Shown piece by piece: positions 12,101 to 26,013 of a stretch of DNA of 53,063 bases. Every line of letters starts with the position of its first letter. The stretch's first letter is position 1. Below the pieces are notes generated by a model, which saw only the letters and a list, made by a program, of their open reading frames with translations, had not been told where the DNA came from and ran no database searches. The stretch is from Perkinsus olseni (lineage: Eukaryota; Perkinsozoa; Perkinsida). The stretch spans positions 1-53,063 of the forward strand of contig JABANN010000207.1 of the NCBI GenBank assembly GCA_013115125.1, read 5' to 3'. The translations under genes and the position numbers were made by a program.

Positions 12101-13987
12101 AGCCTTGAACCGCTTCGATCCTTCTATTACTACCACGACCAGGACCCCGAGTAGCATGACGGGAAGGCAAGTCTGGAGGAATCAGCTAAGGCAATGGCAG
12201 CAGGGGGGCGAGGAAAATCTTTTCGGTGCCTCTTCCGTGTTAATTAGGGTCCTTTTATCGGGAAGTTGTACAAGTGCGTATGTGCTCCGAGGGGATGCGT
12301 TAAAGTCAATTGTTCTGTGTTGGATGGGCACCTCTCTTTACCCCTACCCGTTTAGGTAGTCATGGTAGGATTGCAACGACCGAGCAACGTTGGGACTCCC
12401 AAAGAGAGAAAAACGACTTTACGTTGACATCCAGACTAAAATCTTATTATTACGAAGCTGCTGCGCAGTCGGCAAGTGAGCTCGAGTGGTCAGATAAAAT
12501 CACTACAAAACTGAGAGCGGGGGGAGGAACGGAAAGAGGTGTAGAAGGAGAGCTCACCTGTGGCAGGCAGGTGGTGATGAAATAGATATTTTCAAAAAAG
12601 TCCACACCTTTCGGGACGGAGCGAAGCCCGAAGAAATCCTTCATTTGCGTAGCAAGTATAACAAAGGCTGAACCTGGTAAGATACGTTTTAGGCTGACAT
12701 GTAAAGATACGCCTCTACCTGAAACAAAGCCTGACAGCGCTGGTCTTGATATGAAGCGTACTAAAAACGACATCCGCAATGCTGCCATAACCCAGAGGGC
12801 CACCCCAGTGATGAGGGCAAGCTGGCAGGCTACCCGGGTACCTGACGACAGAGGCAAAGTTCACTATCATAAAAATACAGCCAGACAGGAAAGCACGAAA
12901 ACGGAGATGGGTAAAGGTCGAAGCGAAGAAGGTTTTCACTAGGGTCCTGCTAAGTGGTAGAGACTCATCAAGATTAGACAGTTCACTGTATATCATGACT
13001 GCAGTCTCGTCCGAGTCGACCTCGAAGGCTTCATACTATCAGAACGACAAATTGTCGGGTTGCAATCGTCGAGCCACGGAACCGAATGAACGTCAAATTT
13101 CTATAAAACTTCGTTAATATTGAACGTGAGGACCGCCGTTGTTTTTGGATAATGCGAAAATGAAGGTGATTCAAGTGGATCATTGTAAAACAGAACGCCG
13201 GCCAAACGCGGAGATAATCGGCGGCAGAGCACGGAAAGTATCAAGAACACTTCTATCGGAAATCTGAGAATCTTCGGTGCTTGTGACTTCCACGCATCGA
13301 GCTAAGATACGGAAGATCGCATCACAACAGAGGAAGCATCAGATAGACCCCCCAGCACTGCCTAAAAATGTTTTTTCTGGTTGCGTATTTTTGTTCTTTC
13401 GGTCACAAATTCTCATTTCCTGATGATTTCACAGTTGGCAGGCTCCGACGCCAGACGCGAAAAAATACTGCACAAAAATTGGGCTGCTAGGGAAAGCCGG
13501 ATATTACGCGTTTCGATGTCTCGATATTTGACAACCTGTTCCCCAGTCATGAGTGCCATCATTGCCCCTGTGCCGACCGATAAATGCCTTGACGAACCGA
13601 ACAAGGCGTATCTGAAGCCAACCATATTCGTATCTTACCAGCTTCAACCTAAGATACTACTCACATCAACGGTGGCCACACACAGGAGTAAGGTCCATGA
13701 ATCAAGGTAACATGCGCGATATTAGCGTGGGCCATGCTCTGTGATATCGCTACCAATCCAAGCACAACTCCTCCTCGGATATCCCTCTTCGCAACAGGCC
13801 CCGTGTAAGCCTGCAGTACTATTGTTATCGGTAGACAGTTGAATACAGCAGAAGCCAAGCGCGTTGTGATGGGCTCCTCGGAAGCAGCAGCATTGAGAAC
13901 TTCCGGAGTAGCCCTTCGGATCAGCGGGGTCACCTGAAGGATGGAAGACTCCGAAAGGGAAGGACAGTTTGCAACGGACTGAAACAC
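8152..13987 (-). CDS. SulP/SLC26 anion transporter with STAS domain and IQ-like tail
   Basis: Minus-strand gene of many exons, probably a sulfate or other anion transporter of the plasma membrane or an internal membrane. In order: the N-terminal SulP signature (LPITIVLQAY..RDIRGGVVLGLVAISQSMAHA, about 13690-13850), YALFGSSRHLSVGTGAMMAL (about 13560-13611), FISRPALSGFVSG joined across a 45-nt intron to GSAFVILATQMKDFFGL (about 12600-12760), VGEVPSGLPSFSLPSLEG (about 11510-11575), ELTALGAANIIG (about 11260), AMPVQGGMSRTSLGYASG (about 11100), LPR-like CALAGIIITAATHLMDF and SKRDAAVWLMAFMG (9553-9686), then GTLVFGLLQGVFLSVML (9401-9506). The STAS domain follows: IPGILVFGVNGPLIFANWEY (8761-8886), VVIQLGGVPIVDATAVQ (8607-8712), GLEELAEEYSSRGVTLWFAG (8322-8561). 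The last exon (8152-8274) adds AAVIIQRWWRSQSEK, an IQ-like motif. The exact start codon and some middle exons (12860-13400) are unresolved. The 8887-9400 intron contains the damaged G/C tract. Confidence 0.9.
8562..8606 (-). other. Intron inside the STAS domain (45 nt)
   Basis: Reads GTTGAAACTAAGATACCG on the minus strand and ends GATAG; it splices ATAVQ to GLEELAEEY in frame, which restores a canonical STAS core. It carries CTAAGATAC, the reverse complement of the common intron motif. Confidence 0.7.
8991..9244. other. Homopolymer G/C tract with N gap flanked by inverted arms
   Basis: Long runs of G (about 9020-9076), five Ns (9077-9081) and long runs of C (9083-9225) lie between mirror-image arms: CTCCGAAGAGCGGG at 8991-9004 and CCCGCTCTTCGGAG at 9231-9244. 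The whole block is a fold-back. It falls inside a SulP intron. This is most likely a sequencing or assembly artefact (dark-cycle G calls joined to their complement), although a real G-rich palindrome cannot be excluded. Confidence 0.75.
9687..10972 (-). other. Unusually long SulP intron (about 1.29 kb)
   Basis: The exon ending LALLTPL (donor at 10972) joins in phase with the exon starting YWIPRCALAGIII (acceptor at 9687). Other introns of this gene are about 45-55 nt. Translation of the interval gives no SulP-like segment that I can place. It contains a 9+1+9 palindrome at 10514-10532 and ends with the ATTTTCGAGCGG motif (9711-9722 on the plus strand as its complement). It may hold an inserted, degraded element. 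Confidence 0.55.
10514..10532. repeat. Perfect palindrome, 9-nt arms, 1-nt centre
   Basis: CACTGACAC-G-GTGTCAGTG, inside the long SulP intron. Confidence 0.8.
12674..12718 (-). other. SulP intron with GTATCTT motifs at both ends (45 nt)
   Basis: Starts GTAGAGGCGTATCTTTACAT and ends CGTATCTTACCAG on the minus strand. It joins SRPALSGFVSG to GSAFVILATQMKDFFG, an exact match to the SulP transmembrane signature, so the splice sites are well supported. Confidence 0.8.
13612..13664 (-). repeat. SulP intron carrying a GTATCTT..AAGATAC hairpin (53 nt)
   Basis: Minus strand begins GTGAGTAGTATCTTAGGTTG and ends GGCTTCAG. Inside, 13630-13657 forms an imperfect hairpin: GTATCTT at one end and AAGATAC at the other, with AGGTTGAAGCTGGT between. 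Splicing gives PPLIYALFGSSRHLSVG, a conserved SulP segment. It is clearly related to the CDPK intron at 18544-18594. Confidence 0.85.
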
Positions 13988-14033
13988 GGACCAATAAGCC
14001 GCTGGTTAAACGGTGTGAGTATCTGTCCTTCAT

Positions 14034-14485
14034 ATCTTTTGTGGCTGTAAATAAGGAGAAAATTTCCGGGGAAACTTCATCTTTCCAACTTTCGGGTCAC
14101 CAAACAAGAAATTAATCAAAAGATTTTTGTCAAAAATCACCAAAAATGCATCCCGAGCTGCGGTATACAACACTGAGGAACCGTGATGAGCCTAGTAATT
14201 ATTATTCTTACCAAGGATCGATACAGAAGGTTCTGCTGCGGCGTGCCAGGCTCCCTCAGACCCTCCCGCCGCAACGACATAGTGAAGGTTACACCGATAA
14301 ATTCTAGTAGTAATGAGATTGCTTTCTTAAAAAAGCGCGCGCCCAGAAAGTAAGAGATTAGCCTCGGAAATTGTGCAGCATACCAGCGCTCGAAAGAATC
14401 TTGTCTAAAATGAGAGTTCCTAAATTTTTCACTGGTCGCCTCGGTATCGAAAATTGGGGATCGGACCGCTGAAAGCCGCCCTTAA
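14034..14485. other. Intergenic gap between SulP and the next + strand gene
   Basis: The 5' flanks of the divergent SulP (-) and 14.5-kb (+) genes meet here. No motif I recognise as a promoter is visible; there is no TATA-like box that I would defend. Confidence 0.3.
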
Positions 14486-16256
14486 GTGAAGGAGGAATGT
14501 CATTTTAGTTTTGTAATGTCTAAGGGCGCCGAGGCCTCGACGAGACTGTGGATGAATCGTCGTCAAGATGCGGCCCCTCCCACCATACCGGAAGGGGGCA
14601 TGCCTGAGGATGATACGTCTTTCGCGATGGACCGTTATGAGGATGACCATCATCAACCTAAGATGCTCGGGTGGGTATCTTATATTCTGTGAAGTGCATG
14701 GATCGGCCTGGTGTGCAGAGGTGGCCGGAAGTCGGGGAAAAAGAGGAGTTCATCGAGAGGGCGGCTGAATGAGACGTCGAGGCAACTGTCACGGTTCAGT
14801 TTGACCTCGCAGGCGAGCAGCTTCTCACAGTTGGAGTAGGGAGAGGTCCCCGGATCGATCCCCTCACCCTGCTTTTATCAGACGCGCCGACCTGTCGTCA
14901 ACCTATCGACCCCCGCCGCCCCAAACCGATTGCTGTGCTTGCCTCGGTACCACTGGGCTCACCACGAGCTTGGTGGTATCTTTTATTCTTGCAGGTGCGG
15001 CTGTTCGGTGGTGCTTCGGTGTGGACCCCTCGGGCAGGGAAATGTTGAATCGCCGAGACCGTCGTCTGGTTGCGCAGCATGAGAAATTGGTACTAACAGG
15101 TCGTTGGGGGAGCCTGGGGGGAGTCGGATTTTCCCTCTCTTGTTTCAACTCGTGAAATCACTGGTCTGAGAAGTTGTTATTTGGTAACTGGGCGATGGCC
15201 TCTCGGCGTAGTGATGCATAGTTCGGGGAGCCTGGGAATATCCTCACGTCTGAGTCACATGTCGTTGACCTGCGGAAATTTAGTCTGGCCATTGATTAGT
15301 GGCTTTCAATGGCTATTTATCATTCGTTCGCTATTCCTATTAATTGGAAGTCCTTGAGTAATAACTGGGCCATGCCGGGTCGGTGTAGTAACGTACTCGT
15401 TGTGGAAGTAGTTTGAAAAGGACCTCAGTCCGCCAACGCATGGGGACTCTTATTGACATGCAAGCTTGTGATGATAAATCACTGTGCTTGAAGGCAATGG
15501 TATCGATATCTTCTCCGACTGCTTCAGGGTCCCCTCGGCGAGGGGTTGTTGGTGGCACCGCCGCCACCGAAGTTGGAGCATTCTATCACGGACAGAGTTC
15601 GGGATCAGGTCATAGGCGAGGGGGTGGGGGGAAGCGGGTTCGACATATTCGATGCTTCGGGAGGTCTAAAAGTTTACACCGTTACCGTAGAGAAGTCATA
15701 CCGCTCGCAACTTGTGGAAAGTGTCGTACTCGAAACGTAGGCGTGTCTCATTTTTCATTTACAGGCATCTTTCATGTTGGATCAACACTCATCAAGAGCG
15801 CGAGATTTTTCTCGGGAGAGTCTCGCACGCCCGCTTTGAGAGCACGCCAGAGTACTTGTTAACATTTAGTTTACCATGTTTGTATAGCGCCCTGTTACGC
15901 AGTGAGAATTAGTTTCTATCGATGAGAATTCATCGTCCGTCTCGCCCCGCCGAGCTTTAATCACTCTCGTGTGTCATAGCGAACCCAGTGGCAGTTCTGG
16001 TGTAGTGGAACTCGTGAAAACTCGTCTCATCGCTCCTGACGGATCCCGAGGATCTGACGGAGTGGTATCAGGTTTATGAGATTCAGCGTCAACGGAGTGA
16101 CCGGACTAGTTTCATAAATCCTGGGATGAATGGAAATACCCTAGGGGCGACGCGGTCACCGCCCGGGCATGGCGGACCGGACGCCGCTATGGACCATACT
16201 GATATTGTTAGTCTGAGACTCAAGTTGGATCCCACGAGGAAGGTTACGTCAAAGTA
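14486..16256 (+). CDS. Unrecognised multi-exon gene (or 5' part of the CDPK gene)
   Basis: Starts MSKGAEASTRLWMNRRQDAA. Likely exons: 14486 to about 14675 (ends HHQPKML), about 14722-14840 (basic, Ser/Arg-rich: GGGRKSGKKRSSSRGRLNE), about 14997-15090 (VRWCFGVDPSGREMLNRRD), part of 15413-15730 (RVRDQVIGEGVGGSGFDIFD) and about 16030-16256 (DPEDLTEWYQVYEIQRQRSD). Introns begin GTGGGTATCTTAT (about 14680) and GTGGTATCTTTTATTC (about 14979), both with the common GTATCTT motif. The segment at 14835-14880 resembles a tRNA T-arm (gatcgatcc) but is better explained as a 46-nt intron. No domain recognised. It could be a separate gene or a long N-terminal extension of the CDPK that follows on the same strand. 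Confidence 0.35.
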
Positions 16257-16691
16257 GGGCGTTGAGGAAATGCAAGAGAGCAAGATTCTTGGATATTTAG
16301 ATACAGATGGACGGGAATTCGTCTGGGGAAGGGAGGATATGCGTCAGTGTAGTAATGGGGGATTGCCGATTGCAACCATGACAATGTCGTTGCCGATTGC
16401 AACGTCTCCGCTCACATTGACTGTATATTCAATGCGCATTAGAGCGCCGAGAGGTCAAGTTGACTTTCTGGGCGCGACAAGCTCACATAGGGTGGTGGAT
16501 TGTCGCTAGACAGCTCACCTCCTATCGGTTATGCTGTTTGTAATCAGCAGCATCGAAGCTGTTGGTGAGCGCGCATAGAGCTCTCCGGCCAGCGCCCGAA
16601 TAGGGATAGCAGCGATAACCTTTCTGGGAGCGGCAAGAGGGAACTAGGGGGCTGATAATGGTTCGAGCTACTGTAAGTTGTTGGATTTTAG

Positions 16692-19345
<2,654 letters not shown>

Positions 19346-19499
19346 TGTACAGATGTATTCAATACGAAACGTGCTGTTGATTGAAAGGGCTCGCGTCCTG
19401 CTATCGGATCGCGTCTTCACTGTGAGTTCTACGATTTTTCTAAACCAGATAAAATTTGGTGACATATATTTTCATAGTCGCTCGCGGCTCTTAAGGTTG

Positions 19500-22188
19500 T
19501 TTACAGACCGGTATACGTTGATGAGTTCAAAATGCATCCCATCATGGGCAGAAGCGTGCTTAACGGCCTCCGAGGATGATGATGATAACGATAGGGCCGG
19601 GGGACTTCGACCAACCTCGATGACCCGTCGGGCAGCCTTCTCGAAAACCCTGCACGGTGATGCAGATTCGCGTTTAACCAGTTACTTGGAACGAAGCAGT
19701 CCTGATAGTGGAAACTGCGTGGATCCTGTGAGCAGTAGTACAGTGGAGTTCTGCCTGATACTGCTCTGGCTCCTTCGGAGGCTCTTCTCATCCAAGGGGC
19801 TTTGCGTACGGGCCGTACGGTACGGCCCGGAAACGGCATGAGGCGTGGTACAATCGGGTCGTACGATTTGGCTTCATTTGACGCTGATGCCTTGGTGCCT
19901 CCTCATGTTCCCATTGCTGGCTTGGTGGCAACGTTTGCTCTTTGCGCTCTGAGGAGCTGTTGAATCTCAATCTCGGCGATGTCCGCTTTACTTTATCTCC
20001 GCCGCGGGTATCGAAGACGTTGTTTATGAAATGTTCAAAGACGGATGGGGCAGGGGGATCGCTATCAAGTTCCTCGCTGCAAGCCCGCTGACTATGCTCA
20101 CGCCATGTATCGACGGCTACCACCTGAGCTACGGATGGCCTACACTTCCGCTGTCAGGGAGTACTTTCGACAGAACTTCTGGCAACGGCCCCACTCAGCT
20201 CTCACACGGTCACCGTCTTTCCAATCTCAACCATTAGCCTCGGTTTTCTTGGTTAACCGAAAGTGCGGTGCATCTGGATGCTCCAGTGAACTCGCGATTC
20301 AGTCAAGCTGTAGCTGAAAATAGACCCGGCTGAGGCTACTTCGTCTTTGTAGAGGTCTGCATGGTTACGTAGCTCCGATAATTCGGCGTGCCTTCGGCCG
20401 GTGCGACGCTTGTGTGAGGATGTCTTTAAGCCCAGAGCTCCGGGTCTCGACCCATATCAACGGCGCATAAGACTAAGTATGAAGGGAATATATTATACCA
20501 ACTATAAAAAGTATCAAGCAAATGTAATTGCTATGTAAACTGAGCCCGAGATGAGACATTCACCTGAGTATCCGATGAGAACACTTTTTCTTTTTTCCCG
20601 GTCTCGTCTCTCGTTATGATAGCGATTCGGCAGGAAAAACCTATTTTTTCTTTGCCGAATCGGTCATCGGTGATGACCGATATCTTGAAACTAGTGCTCG
20701 ACGCTGAACTTTGTTGTGTTGACAGGCCATAGCGATGATCAAGGACGAGTCTTCCTCGAGCGGCTCTGAAGGCTCTGAAGGAGAAATAAGCAGCGCGTAC
20801 GAGACAGAAGTTGAGGTCAGCATCGATTCCATTACCATCATTGCAGTCCGGAATACTTGCCGGCGTGTGATGATGACGAAGACGAGGCTCAACATCGGCA
20901 TCGACAGGATTCTCGAGGAAGTCTTGGGGGCCGTCGGAAGAGGATCAAACGACGGTGTCGTAAACGATGCCAAAGCTGGTGTGGTGAGTCGGAGGTGACG
21001 AGTAGTGGCGGTCTGTTGTGGCGGCCTGGGATATGACATGTCCTTTCTTGCTCAAATGTTTTTCGCAACCGCTCTCGAATCCTAGGCTGAGTCTTCTCTC
21101 TCAGGCCTCACATTGGTGACGCAGAGTGAGCCTTCCTCGCCTTACGCCCTGGCCGAAGCGGCGACTGATGATGCATTGAAAAGTAGGCGATGGTGCTTCC
21201 AGCAGGTGCTGAACAGATCGGCCGGACCTGCACCGTATGCTTGCAACCTGAGAAAAGGGTGCACTTGAACTACAGGGTCCTTGCTTATTCACTGATCGCG
21301 GTCTTGGAGAATCTCGGAGGGTCGTTGGCTCTCTGAGGCTGACGATTTCCCCTCAGGACTCCAAGAAGGCCGCCCGGGCACGCCTGCGGTGCCGAGTCTG
21401 ACGCGAAGGATCGGTCTTGACTTCCGTAAGAGTGATGATAGGCTGGGCCCTCTTAATGAGGATGCCGGGAACGAAAGAGCCGATTTCACTAAGGTGAGAA
21501 GACTGGTGAATCTTGCAATATAAGGTATTCTTGCATTTTTTCAACAGCCAGTATTGACTCGATGGCCAACGGAGGACAGCATGTCGCTGTCCGACTCGGA
21601 GATCAGCCCCTCCCGTTCCCTTGGCAGCTTTAGGGGGAAGGTGAGGCCACCTCGAGCGTCGCTCCGCCGTATGCCGATCGTCAGTCGCCCCCATTCAACG
21701 CGTTCCCTAAGAGATCGACCTTTCAACGGAGCCCTCCGAAGGAGCGAGGTACGCACGACGAGCATGCACACCCCGATTGACGCTCCGTCGCATCAGAGCT
21801 GTCGGGAGAGAGCATGCCTTCAGAAGCGAATGCCGATACGAAGCGGCGCCAAGCAGGGCCGCTTGTGAACCCGTTGAGAACGGGGCAGTACTTACTTCCA
21901 CCTGCTGACAGCAAGGTAGGCTGCGTTCCTATTCTCACATATTTTTGCGTTTTGTGGCGCCTCTTGGTCTTTCCGGACTACGCGTCGTTCGGTCAGCGAT
22001 CGTGGGGTCTTCTTGACTGCTCGGGCTCCCAGTGTCGTCGTCGTTTCAGGTTGAAAGGCAGCGCACTAACTCGTCAAGTGACCCCTCCTCAAGCTCCGAA
22101 CTCTGGGAGAGCCTCGAGTCCCTTCCAAAGTTGCAGATCCCCTCAAGCCTGCCTCCTCCGATAGACCCTTTCAAGCCGGATCAGCGAT
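19500..22188 (+). CDS. Unrecognised Ser/Arg-rich multi-exon gene
   Basis: Several good open exons on the plus strand with matching GT/AG borders; function unknown. Likely parts: about 19509-19727 (ACLTASEDDDDNDRAGGLRP), about 19930-20030 (SEELLNLNLGDVRFTLSPPR), about 20050-20230 (KPADYAHAMYRRLPPELRMA followed by REYFRQNFWQRP), about 20734-20800 (DESSSSGSEGSEGEISS), about 20853-20985 (CDDDEDEAQHRHRQDSRGSL then RRKRIKRRCRKRCQ), about 21360-21490 (LTRRIGLDFRKSDDRLGPLN), about 21545-21640 (SLSDSEISPSRSLGSFRGK), about 21790-21915 (PLVNPLRTGQYLLPPADSK), and the last exon 22051-22188 (SLPKLQIPSSLPPPIDPFKP, then stop). The acidic and basic low-complexity blocks suggest a disordered, possibly nuclear or cytoskeletal protein. 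It may be more than one gene. Confidence 0.4.
19809..19829. repeat. Perfect palindrome, 10-nt arms, 1-nt centre
   Basis: CGGGCCGTAC at 19809-19818, G at 19819, GTACGGCCCG at 19820-19829. One of the odd-length palindromes listed in the findings. Confidence 0.85.
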
Positions 22189-22921
22189 AGCCGGGTGCCG
22201 AGTAGAGACCATGTCTCGAAGTTTTTTATCATTACCGTATCATTATTCACTCTCCTCGTACCTCTTTTCGACCAACTCTCAGTAGTTGCCTCTGCACACC
22301 TCCAGCTCACGGTTCACTTTCTAACGATTTTGTAAGGCTGTTGACACTTCTCGGTATGAATGGTTGTTGTATCTCTTGCGGCCGATGGATGCTCCTGTCT
22401 AAAGTGGGCGGTGTTCTCTCCTGTCGGCCCAGACCTGTCACAACTGTCTCTAAACTGCCGCATAGTTGTGTTGTTAGTCGACCAACTCTCGACCGCTCTT
22501 CACTGGGCTGTGGCATGGTAGATGATACCCCTCCTTTAAGGAGCGAACCGTTCATTATCATTATCCTCCCTTGTCACGGTTAACGACCTCTTTCCGCTTC
22601 TACTGCTGGTTTGCCTCTTTAGTGCTTCCGAGGCAGTTAAGGCTTGGAGCAGCAGCAAGATCGAAAAGAAATGATTGAAACCTGGTTTAGCTCATTAAAG
22701 GGAGCCGTGCCGAGTGTCGATGATGCCACCAGGAACACTCTCGTGACGGTGTAAATACACTTTTGAGGCATCTGTCTTTGAGTGTCCGTCGGCCAAGCTG
22801 CTCGGCCCATTAGATGCCTCGGGTTCGGGAGCCCTCGATATCCTTTCCCGACACGAAATTGGGGATAAGGCCGATGTGACCCCGTCAGCTGTGTTCGCCT
22901 GCAGTGTGTCGTTGCTCTGTC
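22189..22921. other. Intergenic stretch before CLUAP1
   Basis: About 0.7 kb with no recognisable gene. Short frames on both strands lack family features. It presumably holds the 5' region of CLUAP1. Confidence 0.35.
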
Positions 22922-25816
22922 ATGTCCTATCGTGAGGTCCGTGAGTTCTGCGAATGCCTTCGAGGTCTGGGCTTCCATCGAGTGGTGTCCTTATCCAACT
23001 TCAAGGAACCCAACTTCGAGCTCACAGCTGAGCTCATGGACTGGCTCGTCACTCGGTCGGAGCTGGTGACGTCGCAGCTAGTCACCACCGTGGCTTAGGT
23101 TGAACCCGGACATCACCCTGCCGGAAGATATCGATACTGAGGCCCAAAGGGTGGAGTTTATAACACAAGCGATCGAAGTATGACCAGCAAACTCGCAGCG
23201 GTCGTCGACGATCCGTACTCCAGGCCGTTGGGTCGTCGGCGAATATCAGATTGAACGCTCGGAAGGTGTACGGAGCCGATAGCTACGCCGTGAAGGAAAT
23301 TCTCAAGGTGAGGCTCTTCGGCGTCGGGGCTCCGGTCATCATAGCTCACGACCGGGGGGACGAACGAGCAGCTCCTAGGCAGACGACTGTGATTTCGGCA
23401 AGGGGGAATTTGGCTGGGGTGCGGTGGGAGAAGGCCCCAGTGGACACTGTTCCTGCCCAGGTTGCAAGGTATCTCTGTCGAGCTTGTCGAATTGGCGGCG
23501 GCACTGATGAGTACAGCACAACGAAACAGGTGGGCTCCCTCGGCATGGGGTGGCATGCCCGACTTTAATTCTGGATCTCCATCCATCGAATACTAGCCTC
23601 GGACCCTTCTCTGAGCTGGTACTCGTGGCTGTCTCATTGAAGTACCCTCACGGCGGTCTTGGAAGGCTGCCTGGAAGCTGCTGATGCACTACGATGCTCA
23701 TGACAGGTGAGGGGTCTTGACCCCAGCACGAAGTTGGAGGATGTCCTCAGCGGAGACCTCAGGCCAATGAGCTTCCTGTCGAGTGAGATCCTGGAGGCAG
23801 GTGGGTTCGAGAGGGCACCCAAGCAGCCGAACACTCGGACCTCCAACAGGTGCCAAACTTCACTCCCTACTCCAAGTAGAGACGATGCCTGACACGGAAG
23901 GCGGCTCTGGAGTGAGGGGGGGGGTCCCTTCGGAGGCCCGTCCGGTATCGTGGCTATGCAGGTCCGTAGGGCTCGACAGAGAGCTGTGAAGTTCCTTGAG
24001 GGCATCAGTCGCAACCTGCAGTCCGATCGAGAGCAGGTCAACGTTGAGCGGCAGGTGGGGCGTCTGCGGGCTGCGGCCTCGGATACTCAGTATGCTGCTT
24101 ATCAGCTCACTTCCCTGCTCACCGGCCAGTCTCAATCGGCCGAGAGGCTGACGCAGATGTGCAGGGAACTGGAGGATGATAAAAGGGGACTGGAAGAAGA
24201 GGCAGGGATATCTTTTGGTCCGTATCTTCCTAGAGTCGACCTCGTGAGTGTCAGGTTAAGAAGAAGCAAGTCGAGCTCGAACGTACGAGCAAAAGGCTGG
24301 CGGTAAGATTCTCTTCTCTCACGGTAACACTCTACCCGTGTTACCCAGCGCTGCTGTCGATTACTTACTGATTTTGATGCTACTGGAGTTTCCACCAGGC
24401 TTCCACGAATTAAGAGCATCACGAATCATTCTGATGAACATACTTGAAAGTGAATATAAGAGCATCCCCACGAGCGTCGGCGTCGGGTCAGCGTCTCTGT
24501 TTCACGGATGGAGGGCGCGTGAATTACTGCGCATTTTCAGTAGACTCGGGACCCCTCTTCCCTTGTGATAGTATAAGCTTGCGTCCTTGCCCTCAGGGGT
24601 TGAAGACAGTCCGACCAGCGTTTATGGATGAGTACGAAGAGCTGCAGGACTACTTGGACCGGTGGGCGTTGCGATGGTGGTGGTGGTGGCGGCGGCAGCT
24701 GGTCTATGGGCTGCCCTGCTAGGCTCTATGAGGCCTACGTCGAGCGGTTCCGAAATCTAGACTACCTCGAACAGGAGCTTGATATGCTCAACCGGGAGGA
24801 GCAGGAACGAGTGGACGCCAACGAGAAGAAGTTAAAGGCCTTGCAGAAGAAGCTCCGTGAGGAGGTAAGTCCCCACTGCCAGGAGAGGTTACTGACTGAT
24901 CTGGATCAGGAGTGGAAGCTCTTGCGAGGCGACACGGAAGCCAATGACCTGCCTGCTGCCGCTTCCTTTGCAGCCGACTACCCCAGGTATGCCCACTGAG
25001 TTTTATCCGCCGGCCATCTTGAACTCACGGGGCGGCTTAGGGGAGATAGATTTCGGCGTATCCTCATTCGGAGGGAGCTTCTCCGACACTGACCAGCACC
25101 AACCAAAGATTCCTTGATCGTTTTCGCCAGGCCCATGTCCCGCGATAGAAACTTCCGTGACGGAGGTCGGCGGAGGTCGCGAGTTCAGCAGCAGGACTAT
25201 CAAGTGCCGGAGGGGTTCAGACAAATGGAGCATGATGAGTGAGAACACAGAATCATGAGTGTTGCAAAACAATTTCGTGGCGCGCGAAATCTCACCGATG
25301 GTCATTCAGTCAAGCTCGTGCTCCCTCCCAGGTTCGGCCCTGCACCGGGCGTCGATGCTGCAAACGATTTCGACGAGCCCGAGTTCATCGACTCGGGTTC
25401 GGACGGTATCGTTTCGGTTGGTTCCAAACCCGAGGAAGGCCTCGTGAGGCTTCCACTGGTCAACCATCACCCACAACTCCATCGCGCCTTAGGTTGGCTC
25501 TTCGTCCACCCTCGACCTCGGGACGGCCGCTGCGGTGGAGCCACCCAATGGCGTCGATGATGATGACGATGAGATTATCGTAGAGAGCGATGAGGAGACC
25601 ATGATAAGCCAAGGCACGCACTCCTATCGATGTGTGGTTGACGTATCTTGTAGGTGAGGTGACATCTGACGAGGAGGTTGAGATCATCGAGGACAGTGAT
25701 GCTGAGGAGGCCCCGGGTCGACAGCATCACCATGAGGTGAGATGACTGACCTCATCGGCCTTTTGTTGGATAATCCTTTGTAGAGCCCGTCCTCCCAGAA
25801 CAACTATGACTTCTGA
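22922..25816 (+). CDS. CLUAP1: Clusterin-associated protein 1 / IFT38, intraflagellar transport subunit
   Basis: IFT-B complex subunit needed to build cilia and flagella. The protein matches CLUAP1 along its length. Exons: 22922-23055 (MSYREVREFCECLRGLGFHR; CH-like domain), 23099-23177 (LPEDIDTEAQRVEFITQAIE), 23224-23307 (RLNARKVYGADSYAVKEILK), 23461-23529, 23707-23800 (SGDLRPMSFLSSEILEAG), 23962 to about 24206 (ARQRAVKFLEGISRNLQSDR and a long coiled coil), 24254-24302 (VKKKQVELERTSKRLA), 24597-24661 (VRPAFMDEYEELQDYLDR), 24723-24864 (YLEQELDMLNREEQERVD). The tail exons (about 25255-25735) are acidic (DSGSDGIVSV, EIIVESDEE, VEIIEDSDAEEA) as in other CLUAP1 proteins, and the last exon gives SPSSQNNYDF then stop, close to the conserved ...DNDF end. 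The first intron is 43 nt and ends GGCTTAG before GTTGAACCC. Exons between 24900 and 25250 are uncertain. Confidence 0.88.
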
Positions 25817-26013
25817 TAGCCTCTGCAGCTGCCATTACCTGTATCATGTACACCTCCATGCTATCACTGTCGACTAGTACCTCTACAGGGGGCACCTTCG
25901 ATATCTTCCCTGCTGTGTTTAGTTCTACTGAGTGTCCGGGGCTTGCCCGGAATCTTAGGTTAACCCGTGTCTCGATCGTTCAGTTGTTGATTCCCCGTGC
26001 CATCGTCGCCCCC

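Noticed and set aside
14835-14880. tRNA-like segment GGTCCCCGGATCGATCC
   Set aside because: No cloverleaf; the interval behaves as a 46-nt GT..AG intron.
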